A DNA stretch of 13,610 nt, taken from assembly GCA_028679775.1 (NCBI GenBank), contig JAJRAX010000108.1, positions 1-13,610 of the forward strand, read 5' to 3'. Below are positions 6,971 through 13,018 of this stretch, in pieces. Below the pieces are notes generated by a model. That model was not told the DNA's origin. It saw nothing but the letters and a program-made list of their open reading frames with translations, and did not search any database. The DNA comes from Methanothrix sp. (GTDB lineage: Archaea; Halobacteriota; Methanosarcinia; Methanotrichales; Methanotrichaceae). The position numbers were made by a program, and so were the translations under genes. Every line of letters starts with the position of its first letter. Position 1 is the first letter of the stretch.

Positions 6971-7285
6971 ATGGACTACTCATTCAAGCGTGGCTTCAAG
7001 CCCGACCTACAGCGAATTCACAGTGTTCTGACCGAGGAATTCCCCTGCGAGATCACAGAGGAGGACTGCAAGCTCCTCCTAAGCTTTGGTGCACTGAAGA
7101 ACATCCGGGTCTGGATTGATGGCAAAAAGCTCAATGTGACCACGGAATCCGATACCACCGTCGGCGATCAGGTCATCCTGGACACAAACAAACGCTTCCG
7201 GAACTTCCTTGAGAAGGCTACAGGCTACACAGCCAAGCAGAGACTGCAGATGGCCAAAAAAGAGGTTGCAAAGACTCCCGGCTAG
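6971..7285 (+). CDS. small conserved archaeal protein, possibly DUF5611 family
   Basis: This 104-residue soluble protein begins MDYSFKRGFKPDLQRIHSVL and is mixed helix/strand with no cysteine pairs, membrane segments or catalytic motif that I can name. The frame is open upstream to 6893, but the ATG at 6971 has AGGAGATC directly before it (6961-6968), and the residues upstream do not look like protein. The N-terminal 'FKRGFKPD' pattern recalls the DUF5611 proteins of methanogens. That assignment is from memory and needs a profile search. C-terminal residues 85-104 are Lys-rich and helical, which would suit nucleic-acid or protein contact but proves nothing. It follows the FrhB-fusion gene by 99 bases and converges on the SAM synthetase gene. 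Confidence 0.7.
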   Translation: MDYSFKRGFKPDLQRIHSVLTEEFPCEITEEDCKLLLSFGALKNIRVWIDGKKLNVTTESDTTVGDQVILDTNKRFRNFLEKATGYTAKQRLQMAKKEVAKTPG

Positions 7286-7334
7286 CGGACTGAGAAGCCT
7301 TGGAAAGGAATCTGAGAAGGACGACGAATGCAGA

Positions 7335-8462
7335 TCAGTAGATGGTCAGCCTGCCCTGCACAAACTGCTCCACCAGATCCCCTGTGCTCTCCAGCCAGTA
7401 GTCGAGAATGCCGTTGACCTTCGCCTCTTTTGCGGGCGTCAGCGTCCCATCGCCAGAGATCTGAGAAGCCCGTAAAAGCGGCTGGCTGATGGGCGAGCCT
7501 ATCTTGCTGACTAAAGTCACACAGGCCTCATCAACCCAATCAAGCTCAGCAATATCAGCTGCTGCCTTGGCGGCCAGCACATTGTAGATCTTGCCCACAT
7601 GGCTCACGGGATTCTTTCCAGCTATCGCTTCCATCGTCATGGACCGCATGGGTGTGATCAGGCCGTTGCCCCGATTGCCCCGGCCTGTCGCCCCGTCATC
7701 TCCCATTTCGATTGATGTGCCTGTCACCGTGAGGTAGATGTTCTCCAATGAGTCCGCGCAGTTCACACAGACCTCGACTTCCCCGGCCTGTTGAGACGCC
7801 CGACCGGCCTTTAGCTTCCTCATCACCGCCTCCCGGACGGCCTCCTTGGCCCGATCATACTCCTCTCGCGAATTTATGAATCTGGAGACCATAGCCACCG
7901 CAACCACGACAGTCAGCTTCCCTTCGCCCCGCACCGCCATGAGCTTGATGTCTTCTCCGGCCCCAGGCACGCTTCTTACCACATCTTCCAGATCCAGCAC
8001 AAGCTGTTCGGTCTCGCTTAACGGCGCATAGCCGACGCCAATTGATGTATCATTGGCGCCCTTGCCTAGAAGACTCCGAAGCTCCGGCGCGCCCTCCTCC
8101 AGGCGCGGCTCTACATCAAACAGCTCCAGGTGCTTCAGGGTCTTTTTGAGATGCGAGGCAGTTGCCTCCCGGACGATATCGGTCAAGGACGAAGTCGTGG
8201 TCCGGCTGGCCCTTCCTCCCACAACCACAGCAGGGGGCTTTTTGATGCTGCCGCCCGAATAGCAGGGAGCACTCTGGCCGGCGATGATCAGAACCTTGTC
8301 AACATTATGATGCAGGATCTGGCCGAACTCGTCGAGATAGAACCGACAAAGAGAGCGAGAGATGGCCTCAGATATTCCGTCAGCCAAAGTATCCGGATGG
8401 CCAAGGCCCTTTCTCTCCACCACCTCATAGAGCAGCGGTTCATGCTTATTCAGGAGAATCAT
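7335..8462 (-). CDS. mat: S-adenosylmethionine synthetase, archaeal type
   Basis: The 375-residue enzyme makes S-adenosylmethionine from methionine and ATP in the cytoplasm, feeding methylation and cofactor synthesis. It matches the archaeal MAT family, which differs strongly in sequence from bacterial MetK. Signature segments are 'VERKGLGHPDTLADGI' at 15-30, 'GVGYAPLSETEQLVL' near the middle, 'TVTGTSIEMGDDGATGRGNR' with 'GNGLITP' after it, 'NPVSHVGKIYN' and 'SKIGSPISQP'. Archaeal homologs are usually about 400 residues. This one lacks some 10-15 residues at the N-terminus and has a shorter central loop, but all signature regions are present. No strong ribosome-binding site precedes the ATG at 8460-8462. 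An AT-rich element (GATATTAATG on the minus strand, about 8495-8505) lies roughly 35-40 bases upstream, so the leader is very short. It converges on the gene ending at 7285. Confidence 0.96.
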   Translation of the reverse strand: MILLNKHEPLLYEVVERKGLGHPDTLADGISEAISRSLCRFYLDEFGQILHHNVDKVLIIAGQSAPCYSGGSIKKPPAVVVGGRASRTTTSSLTDIVREATASHLKKTLKHLELFDVEPRLEEGAPELRSLLGKGANDTSIGVGYAPLSETEQLVLDLEDVVRSVPGAGEDIKLMAVRGEGKLTVVVAVAMVSRFINSREEYDRAKEAVREAVMRKLKAGRASQQAGEVEVCVNCADSLENIYLTVTGTSIEMGDDGATGRGNRGNGLITPMRSMTMEAIAGKNPVSHVGKIYNVLAAKAAADIAELDWVDEACVTLVSKIGSPISQPLLRASQISGDGTLTPAKEAKVNGILDYWLESTGDLVEQFVQGRLTIY

Positions 8463-8483
8463 GGAAAATCACATGATACAATT

Positions 8484-8550
8484 GGAGGTATTATCATTAA
8501 TATCTTGTCCGATTCAGACTAGTAGGTATCCAGACCAGGAGGTATTAATA
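8484..8550. promoter_or_regulatory. divergent promoter region with repeated GGAGGTATTA
   Basis: The 111-base spacer between the SAM synthetase gene and the small secreted protein carries a perfect 10-base direct repeat, GGAGGTATTA, at 8484-8493 and 8538-8547. TATTAATA at 8543-8550 sits about 28 bases before the rightward ATG at 8574. GATATTAATG on the minus strand at about 8495-8505 would serve the leftward gene. The repeats may be a shared operator or simply recurring TATA-flank sequence. Confidence 0.35.
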
Positions 8551-8573
8551 ATCCCAAATACAAGTGACCATAG

Positions 8574-9005
8574 ATGAAGACAATTATTATTCTTGTAAGC
8601 CTACTGGCGGCAGTCTCTCTAGCCGCTGCATATACACCAGAACAACAGGCAACAATCGACGGAGTGCGCCTGTCCTTCCAGCTCGGCCAGGCATACGAAA
8701 AAGCCGCCCAGGGACAGGACATTGCGACATTCAATTCCCTGGTTGACGAGTGGAATTCATGGGTCGTCACGAACTTCGGAAACGATGCCACTTTGATCAT
8801 GAAAAAGATGACAACGCCTGTCGATTTACAGAAGCCCTATGCTGCAGCCAACAATACCACCGGCAATGGCATAACCCATGAGATAGACGGCACCTCGAAA
8901 TACACCGCAAACGATGTCAATCGTATGTCAGACCAGGCCATTGCAAAATATGCCGCATCAGAGCAGGGAAAGGTCACCGGCTCGGAATACCTGGGTGGTA
9001 TCTGA
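8574..9005 (+). CDS. small secreted protein of unknown function
   Basis: The product has 143 residues. Residues 1-19 form a clear signal peptide: a Lys after Met, a hydrophobic core IIILVSLLAAVSL and an AAA-Y cleavage site. The mature part is largely helical at 21-85, rich in Gln, Ala, Asp and Asn, with one tryptophan pair (W60, W63) and no cysteine. A NNTTGNG linker at 93-99 contains possible N-glycosylation sequons (N93, N94). The C-terminal half is polar and Ala-rich. I do not recognise the family. The ATG at 8574 lies about 28 bases after TATTAATA, so the message is nearly leaderless. Codon bias matches the neighbours. It could be a cell-envelope or sheath-associated protein, which is speculation from the secretion signal alone. 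Confidence 0.7.
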   Translation: MKTIIILVSLLAAVSLAAAYTPEQQATIDGVRLSFQLGQAYEKAAQGQDIATFNSLVDEWNSWVVTNFGNDATLIMKKMTTPVDLQKPYAAANNTTGNGITHEIDGTSKYTANDVNRMSDQAIAKYAASEQGKVTGSEYLGGI

Positions 9006-9020
9006 GCTAGAAAACCTAAT

Positions 9021-9145
9021 GTGACTTCCTCCCATGCCCCTGAAGGGGCAGGGCTTCCTTGCTTCATCGAGCACGCGGAGCGAAAGTAATGAAAGGGTTA
9101 CGATTCATCCCATCCCCTGAAGGAGATGGGTCTTCTCTACCCATT
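9021..9145 (+). mobile_element. two related hairpins, likely remnant IS200/IS605-family ends
   Basis: Hairpin one spans 9031-9053: CCC-A-TGCCCC, loop TGAA, GGGGCA-GGG. Hairpin two spans 9109-9130: CCCATC and CC arms around loop TGAA, closing with GG and GATGGG. Each is followed by a similar CTTCCTTGC or TCTTCTCTACC segment, and the flanking pattern GATTCATCCC...GGGTCTTCT resembles the subterminal hairpins (and the 3' end of the guide RNA) of IS200/IS605 and IS1341-type elements in archaea. No tnpA or tnpB frame is present nearby. I read this as two decayed or solo element ends in tandem; it could instead be a terminator-like structure for the gene ending at 9005. Confidence 0.45.
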
Positions 9146-9187
9146 TACCCCAACGTTATAAGCGGACCACCCAGCCTCAGGAATGAA

Positions 9188-9195
9188 TTTATAAG
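9188..9195 (+). promoter_or_regulatory. TATA box for PAN, leaderless transcript
   Basis: TTTATAAG is a near-consensus archaeal TATA box ending 25 bases before the ATG at 9221. A start site at or a few bases before the ATG is expected, and no ribosome-binding site is visible, so the message is probably leaderless. The perfect palindrome GAAAGCTTTC at 9207-9216 lies between the TATA box and the start codon, where a bound repressor would block initiation. Confidence 0.6.
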
Positions 9196-9220
9196 CTTGA
9201 AAAACTGAAAGCTTTCTTAT

Positions 9221-10456
9221 ATGAGTCAAACATCGGCCATTCCCGGTCAAGAGACCATTCAAGAGTCGTATATCAAGAGGATAGCCGCACTGCAGTCCGA
9301 CAACAAGTGCCTCTCCGACGAGCTGGAGACCACCAAGATGGAGAGGGAAGAGGTAAGAGCCAAGCTCTTCGAGTCCCTCATTGCCAACAAAAAATTTCTG
9401 CGAGAGGTGGAGCGGCTAAAGAAAGAAAATATAACCCTCAAGAGGATGCCGCTGTTCCTGGCCACGGTATTGGAGATGGGGCCTGATTATGCTCTGCTCC
9501 GACAGCACGGAAATAATCAGGAGTTCATCACCACCGTCCCAGTAGAGCTCTTGCCATTCATTCAGCCCAACTCCCGAGTGGCCATTAACAACTCACTCAC
9601 CATCGTTCGCGTACTCGATCGCTCGGTAGACGTCAGAGCCAAGGTAATGGAGCTTGTGGAGGCCCCCGATATCTCCTACGAACAGGTGGGCGGCCTGGAG
9701 GAGCAGATCCAGGAGATCAGGGAAACGGTAGAGCTGCCCCTCACAAATCCAGCAATATTCCAAGATATTGGCATCGAACCACCGAGAGGCGTCCTGCTCT
9801 ACGGATTGCCGGGAACCGGCAAGACCATGCTGGCCAAGGCCGTTGCTCATGAATCCAATGCCACATTTATCCATATGTCAGGCTCAGAGCTGGTCCACAA
9901 GTTCATAGGAGAGGGCGCACAGCTCGTTCGCGACATATTCCAGATGGCTCGCGAGAAGGCTCCAAGCATCATATTCATTGACGAGATCGATGCCGTTGGA
10001 AGCATCCGAACCCATGACGGCACCACTGGAAGCGCCGAGGTCAACCGCACAATGATGCAGCTTCTGGCAGAGATGGACGGATTTAGAACCAGAGGGGACA
10101 TCAAGATAATCGCCGCCACCAACAGAATAGATATCCTTGATCCTGCGCTTCTGAGGCCAGGACGCTTTGACAGGATCATTGAGATTCCCATGCCGTCCTT
10201 AGAAGGCAGGCTCAAGATCCTGGAAATTCATTCCCGCAAGATGAGGAAGGATGAGGATGTGAACCTGGAGGAGATCGCTAAAGAGACAGACGAAGCGAGC
10301 GGAGCCGACCTCAAGGCCATTGTTGTGGAAGCGGGCATGAATGCTCTGAGGAGAGGTGCATCCAGCGTTGCAAGAAGCGATTTCGAGGCAGCCGTAGCAA
10401 AGGTGCTAGGGGATGAGATCGAGGGATCTGAGGAAGCCCTGAGGATGTTTTCCTAG
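9221..10456 (+). CDS. pan: proteasome-activating nucleotidase (PAN), AAA+ unfoldase
   Basis: The 411-residue ATPase forms a hexamer that unfolds proteins and feeds them into the 20S proteasome. Residues about 12-75 are a coiled coil and 78-140 the OB-fold ring domain. The AAA+ domain follows: Walker A GLPGTGKT at 195-202, aromatic pore loop K227-F-I-G230, Walker B IIFIDEID at 250-257, the 'LLRPGRFDR' segment with R315 and R318 as arginine-finger candidates, then a helical C-domain. Length matches PAN proteins (about 400-430 residues). Two deviations stand out. Walker A has Leu where GPPGTGKT is usual. The C-terminal docking motif, normally hydrophobic-Tyr-X, is M409-F410-S411, so Phe replaces Tyr. 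The gene is probably transcribed alone: it has its own TATA box and a hairpin terminator. No proteasome subunit gene is adjacent. Confidence 0.95.
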   Translation: MSQTSAIPGQETIQESYIKRIAALQSDNKCLSDELETTKMEREEVRAKLFESLIANKKFLREVERLKKENITLKRMPLFLATVLEMGPDYALLRQHGNNQEFITTVPVELLPFIQPNSRVAINNSLTIVRVLDRSVDVRAKVMELVEAPDISYEQVGGLEEQIQEIRETVELPLTNPAIFQDIGIEPPRGVLLYGLPGTGKTMLAKAVAHESNATFIHMSGSELVHKFIGEGAQLVRDIFQMAREKAPSIIFIDEIDAVGSIRTHDGTTGSAEVNRTMMQLLAEMDGFRTRGDIKIIAATNRIDILDPALLRPGRFDRIIEIPMPSLEGRLKILEIHSRKMRKDEDVNLEEIAKETDEASGADLKAIVVEAGMNALRRGASSVARSDFEAAVAKVLGDEIEGSEEALRMFS

Positions 10457-10477
10457 GCGGCTTAAAGCTGCCTTTTT
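10456..10477 (+). terminator. hairpin plus T-tract terminator of PAN
   Basis: A six-pair stem (GGCGGC / GCTGCC, with one G-T pair) closes a TTAAA loop at 10462-10466 and is followed directly by T5 at 10473-10477 and then an AT-rich stretch. The stem begins at the last base of the PAN stop codon (10454-10456). It has the form of a bacterial intrinsic terminator. Confidence 0.65.
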
Positions 10478-10507
10478 ATATTATTTTTGTAATTTTGTTT
10501 TCTATTA

Positions 10508-10526
10508 TTTATAATTTTATATAATA
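10508..10526 (+). promoter_or_regulatory. TATA-rich promoter for the MscS-type channel gene
   Basis: The spacer after the PAN terminator is almost pure A/T here and contains TTTATATAAT at about 10516-10525. A start about 25 bases downstream would give a leader of some 35-40 bases before the ATG at 10583. Because the whole stretch is AT-rich, the exact element is uncertain. Confidence 0.4.
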
Positions 10527-10582
10527 TTATCTCGGCAATCTATGGTCTCAGCAGACGTTGTATTGTCCCAGCCATTCCGGAA

Positions 10583-11542
10583 ATGTTTAAGTATCAATTC
10601 TCTATCCATGCACTGATGAATCTTACTGCAGTGGTTGACATGACCGATCCTGTTCTTCTGGCCGACTGGCTCCAGCGAACAGTGGATTCGCTAACAGGCA
10701 GACATGTTGACCTAGTATTCATCCAAATTATGGCAAACACCATCAGCAACATAGATCTGACAACTACAGTCGTAAATATAATATTTGTATTAATAATAGC
10801 AATATTGACCAGCACTGCGGCGCGCATTGTGGACCGCATGCTGATAAATTACATTCCAACCGTTGTCTCCAAGGTACAGGTGAAGATAGACGAGACCATG
10901 CAGCTCATGATGCGCAGGCTGGTTTCTGCCACCATCTATGTAATCGGCTTGATGCTCATCGTCTATCAGATACCTCAACTGAGAAGCCTTGTCACGGCTA
11001 TTGTAGCTGGTGCCGGTATTGCAGGTCTCGCCATCGGCTATGCAGCCAAGGACTCCCTCTCCAACTTCACCTCCAGCATCTTCATTGCCGTCTTTCAGCC
11101 ATTCCGGGTGGGCGACTCGGTAGACTTCCGGGGAGAATACGGCCAGATAGAGGACCTGACTCTGAGGCACACTGTAATTCGAACTACCGACAGCAGGAGA
11201 ATCATCGTTCCCAATAGTATCATGAGCATGGAGCCGATCATCAACTGGTCGATTCGTGAGCCTGAGATCAACTGGATAGTGGACTTCGATCTGGCCAAAG
11301 CGTCAGACATTGACCGTGCTAGAGAGATAATCACCAAGATTGCAAAGGGCCACCCTAAAGTTCTAAAGGACCGGCCCATGAGTGTGCTGCTCATAAATTC
11401 AAAGTACTCGGAACTCACATTACGGCTAGAGGTTCCAGTTCCCAGCAGAGACGTGGCCAAGGGGATAGGCTGCGATATCAGAGAGGCTGTAAAAAAGGAG
11501 TTCGAGGTGCAGGGCATTCCTCCAGCACCCTGGCCCGAATAA
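10583..11542 (+). CDS. MscS-family small-conductance mechanosensitive channel
   Basis: The 319-residue membrane protein should open on membrane tension and release solutes during osmotic downshock. Three membrane segments are visible: about 62-84, 112-132 and the pore-lining helix 136-171. The last has the Ala/Gly-rich packing pattern 'VAGAGIAGLAIGYAAKD' (141-157) that bends near the cytoplasmic side. The MscS beta domain follows with 'PFRVGDSVDF' at 173-182, 'IRTTDSRRIIVPNSIM' at 199-214, and the C-terminal alpha/beta domain to residue 312. Size and topology match E. coli MscS (286 residues) plus about 45 residues at the N-terminus. The start at 10583 has only a weak upstream purine stretch (CCGGAA). 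ATGs at 10616 and 10640 are alternatives that would shorten the tail before the first helix. It stands alone between PAN and the convergent thiE gene. Confidence 0.93.
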   Translation: MFKYQFSIHALMNLTAVVDMTDPVLLADWLQRTVDSLTGRHVDLVFIQIMANTISNIDLTTTVVNIIFVLIIAILTSTAARIVDRMLINYIPTVVSKVQVKIDETMQLMMRRLVSATIYVIGLMLIVYQIPQLRSLVTAIVAGAGIAGLAIGYAAKDSLSNFTSSIFIAVFQPFRVGDSVDFRGEYGQIEDLTLRHTVIRTTDSRRIIVPNSIMSMEPIINWSIREPEINWIVDFDLAKASDIDRAREIITKIAKGHPKVLKDRPMSVLLINSKYSELTLRLEVPVPSRDVAKGIGCDIREAVKKEFEVQGIPPAPWPE

Positions 11543-11556
11543 GATTCATTTGGGAA

Positions 11557-12180
11557 CTATCTTAATTTGAATTGCTCCTGAAACCTCTTGATCTCGTCAC
11601 TCACATTCTCCCTGGCGACCACAGAAGATATGGCGCAAAGAGCATCCGCACCGGCTCCTATGACCTGAGAGGCATTGGCATGATTGATGCCGCCGATGGC
11701 AACCAGTGGGATATCTACCTGATCTCGAATCTCCTCGATCAGCCTGATGCCCGCAGGCTTTCCTGCGTCCAGCTTGGTGGCGGTCTGGAAGATGGGTGAG
11801 ACGCCCAGGTAATCTGCTCCCTCACTCTCCGCTTGCACGGCCTCGGCCAGATTGTGGACTGTGACGCCGATGACTTTCTCGGGTCCCAGCAGCCTTCTAG
11901 CCTGCAGGCACGGCATATCGGTCTGCCCCACGTGAGCGCCATCGGCCTCCACTGCCAGAGCTATGTCCAGGCGATCGTTGATGAGAAAGAGGCAGTCTCC
12001 GTCCAGGCAGATCTCCTTTAACACCAGCGCCTCCTCGTACATCTGAAGGGTTTGTGCGTTCTTGTTTCTGTACTGGACGACCTCTACTCCACAAGAGACG
12101 GCAGAGAGGACATCGCTCTCATTCCCGGCCCGGCTCAGTTTGCTGTCAGTTATAAAGTAGTATCCCTTCAATTTCCTCAT
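11557..12180 (-). CDS. thiE: thiamine-phosphate synthase
   Basis: The 207-residue cytoplasmic TIM-barrel enzyme joins hydroxymethylpyrimidine diphosphate and thiazole phosphate to give thiamine phosphate. Motifs in order: Q36-YRNK40 for pyrimidine pyrophosphate binding, N68-DR70 with D72, 'GAHVGQTD' at 81-88, 'YLGVSPIFQTATK' at 124-136, and 'PLVAIGGI' at 158-165 for phosphate binding. Length is typical (about 205-220). Its ATG overlaps the TGA stop of the upstream thiM gene (ATGA across 12180-12177 on the minus strand), so the pair is translationally coupled. The archaeal alternative is a ThiN domain fused to ThiD; here the bacterial-type ThiE is used. I see no TPP riboswitch upstream of the pair. 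The stop lies 14 bases from the stop of the convergent channel gene. Confidence 0.96.
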   Translation of the reverse strand: MRKLKGYYFITDSKLSRAGNESDVLSAVSCGVEVVQYRNKNAQTLQMYEEALVLKEICLDGDCLFLINDRLDIALAVEADGAHVGQTDMPCLQARRLLGPEKVIGVTVHNLAEAVQAESEGADYLGVSPIFQTATKLDAGKPAGIRLIEEIRDQVDIPLVAIGGINHANASQVIGAGADALCAISSVVARENVSDEIKRFQEQFKLR

Positions 12181-12971
12181 TCTTCCGTCCTCTGCATTCG
12201 ATCTACTGTTTCGCCGTCCAGATGGTACACGGCATCAAAAAGCCTCTCCTTGAAGCTGCCCGGGCCCTGGGCCTTTTCGGCGGCCAATTCGGCTGCAACC
12301 TCATAGCAAACGAGGCCAGCGAGAGAAGCGGCGACGAGGTCCTTTTCGACAGCCGCAAACGTTCCAATTACCGAGGTTGCCATGCATCCAGTTCCCACGA
12401 TATTGGCCATCATGGGATGACCGTTTTTCACAAGCACCGCCCTCGTACAATCGGCCACAATGTCCTCTTTGCCGGTGATTACAGCAGTACAGTTCCTCTT
12501 CTTAGCCAGGTCTCGCGCGATCTCCTGCAGATCCCTGTCAACCGCCGAGGCGTCCACGCCCTTTGTGACAACCCTCTCACCGGCAACGCTGGCGATTTCG
12601 GAAGAGTTGCCCTTGATGATATTCACCCGCACGCAATCCAGGATCTCAGCGCATTTATCATCGCGAAATTTGGTGGCTCCAGCGCCACAGACATCCAATA
12701 CCACAGGTATTCCCTTTCGGTTGGCACTCTTTCCAGCAAGTATCATTGCCTGCACAAAATCAGAGGTCAGAGTGCCGATATTCAGTACCAAGGCGTTGGC
12801 TATGCCAGTCATATCTGCGACCTCTTCTTTGGCATGAGCCATAACCGGTGAGGCTCCAAATACCTTGACGATATTGGCGCAATCGTAGATGGTGACCCAG
12901 TTGGTGAGGTGGTGCACGAGCGGTTTTTCCGTTCTCACTCGGCCTAGACAAACAGATGCAATGCTCTTCAC
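12177..12971 (-). CDS. thiM: hydroxyethylthiazole kinase
   Basis: The enzyme phosphorylates the thiazole alcohol (salvage) so that ThiE can use it. I place the start at the GTG at 12971-12969, giving 264 residues, because GGAGG lies six bases upstream and the family begins there. An ATG at 13016 would add 15 residues unlike the family and would leave only two bases before the divergent gene at 13019. Motifs (GTG numbering): 'VHHLTNWVT' at 19-27, 'ASPVMAHA' at 40-47, 'LNIGTL' at 63-68, 'IIKGNSSEI' at 118-126, catalytic 'GTGCMAT' at 193-199 with C196, and 'KAQGPGSF' at 233-240. One oddity is 'VLDVCGAGAT' at 91-100, where Asp-Pro-Val-Gly/Ala is more usual. The gene is first in a two-gene unit with thiE. 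Confidence 0.94.
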   Translation of the reverse strand: MKSIASVCLGRVRTEKPLVHHLTNWVTIYDCANIVKVFGASPVMAHAKEEVADMTGIANALVLNIGTLTSDFVQAMILAGKSANRKGIPVVLDVCGAGATKFRDDKCAEILDCVRVNIIKGNSSEIASVAGERVVTKGVDASAVDRDLQEIARDLAKKRNCTAVITGKEDIVADCTRAVLVKNGHPMMANIVGTGCMATSVIGTFAAVEKDLVAASLAGLVCYEVAAELAAEKAQGPGSFKERLFDAVYHLDGETVDRMQRTEE

Positions 12972-13018
12972 AGACAGCCTCCAGTAGAGTTTTCTACAAG
13001 CGAGTAGTATCAACATTT
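12972..13018. promoter_or_regulatory. short divergent promoter region of thiM and the asparagine-synthase-like gene
   Basis: Only 47 bases separate the GTG start of thiM from the ATG at 13019. The left end contains the GGAGG ribosome-binding site for thiM (minus strand, about 12978-12982). The core promoters must lie here or inside the neighbouring genes. A weak AT-rich run at 12989-12998 (GTTTTCTACA) is about 25 bases before 13019. There is no space for a TPP riboswitch. Confidence 0.4.

Noticed and set aside
12972..13018. TPP riboswitch ahead of thiM-thiE
   Set aside because: Only 47 bases are available before the divergent gene, and no conserved TPP-aptamer sequence is visible.
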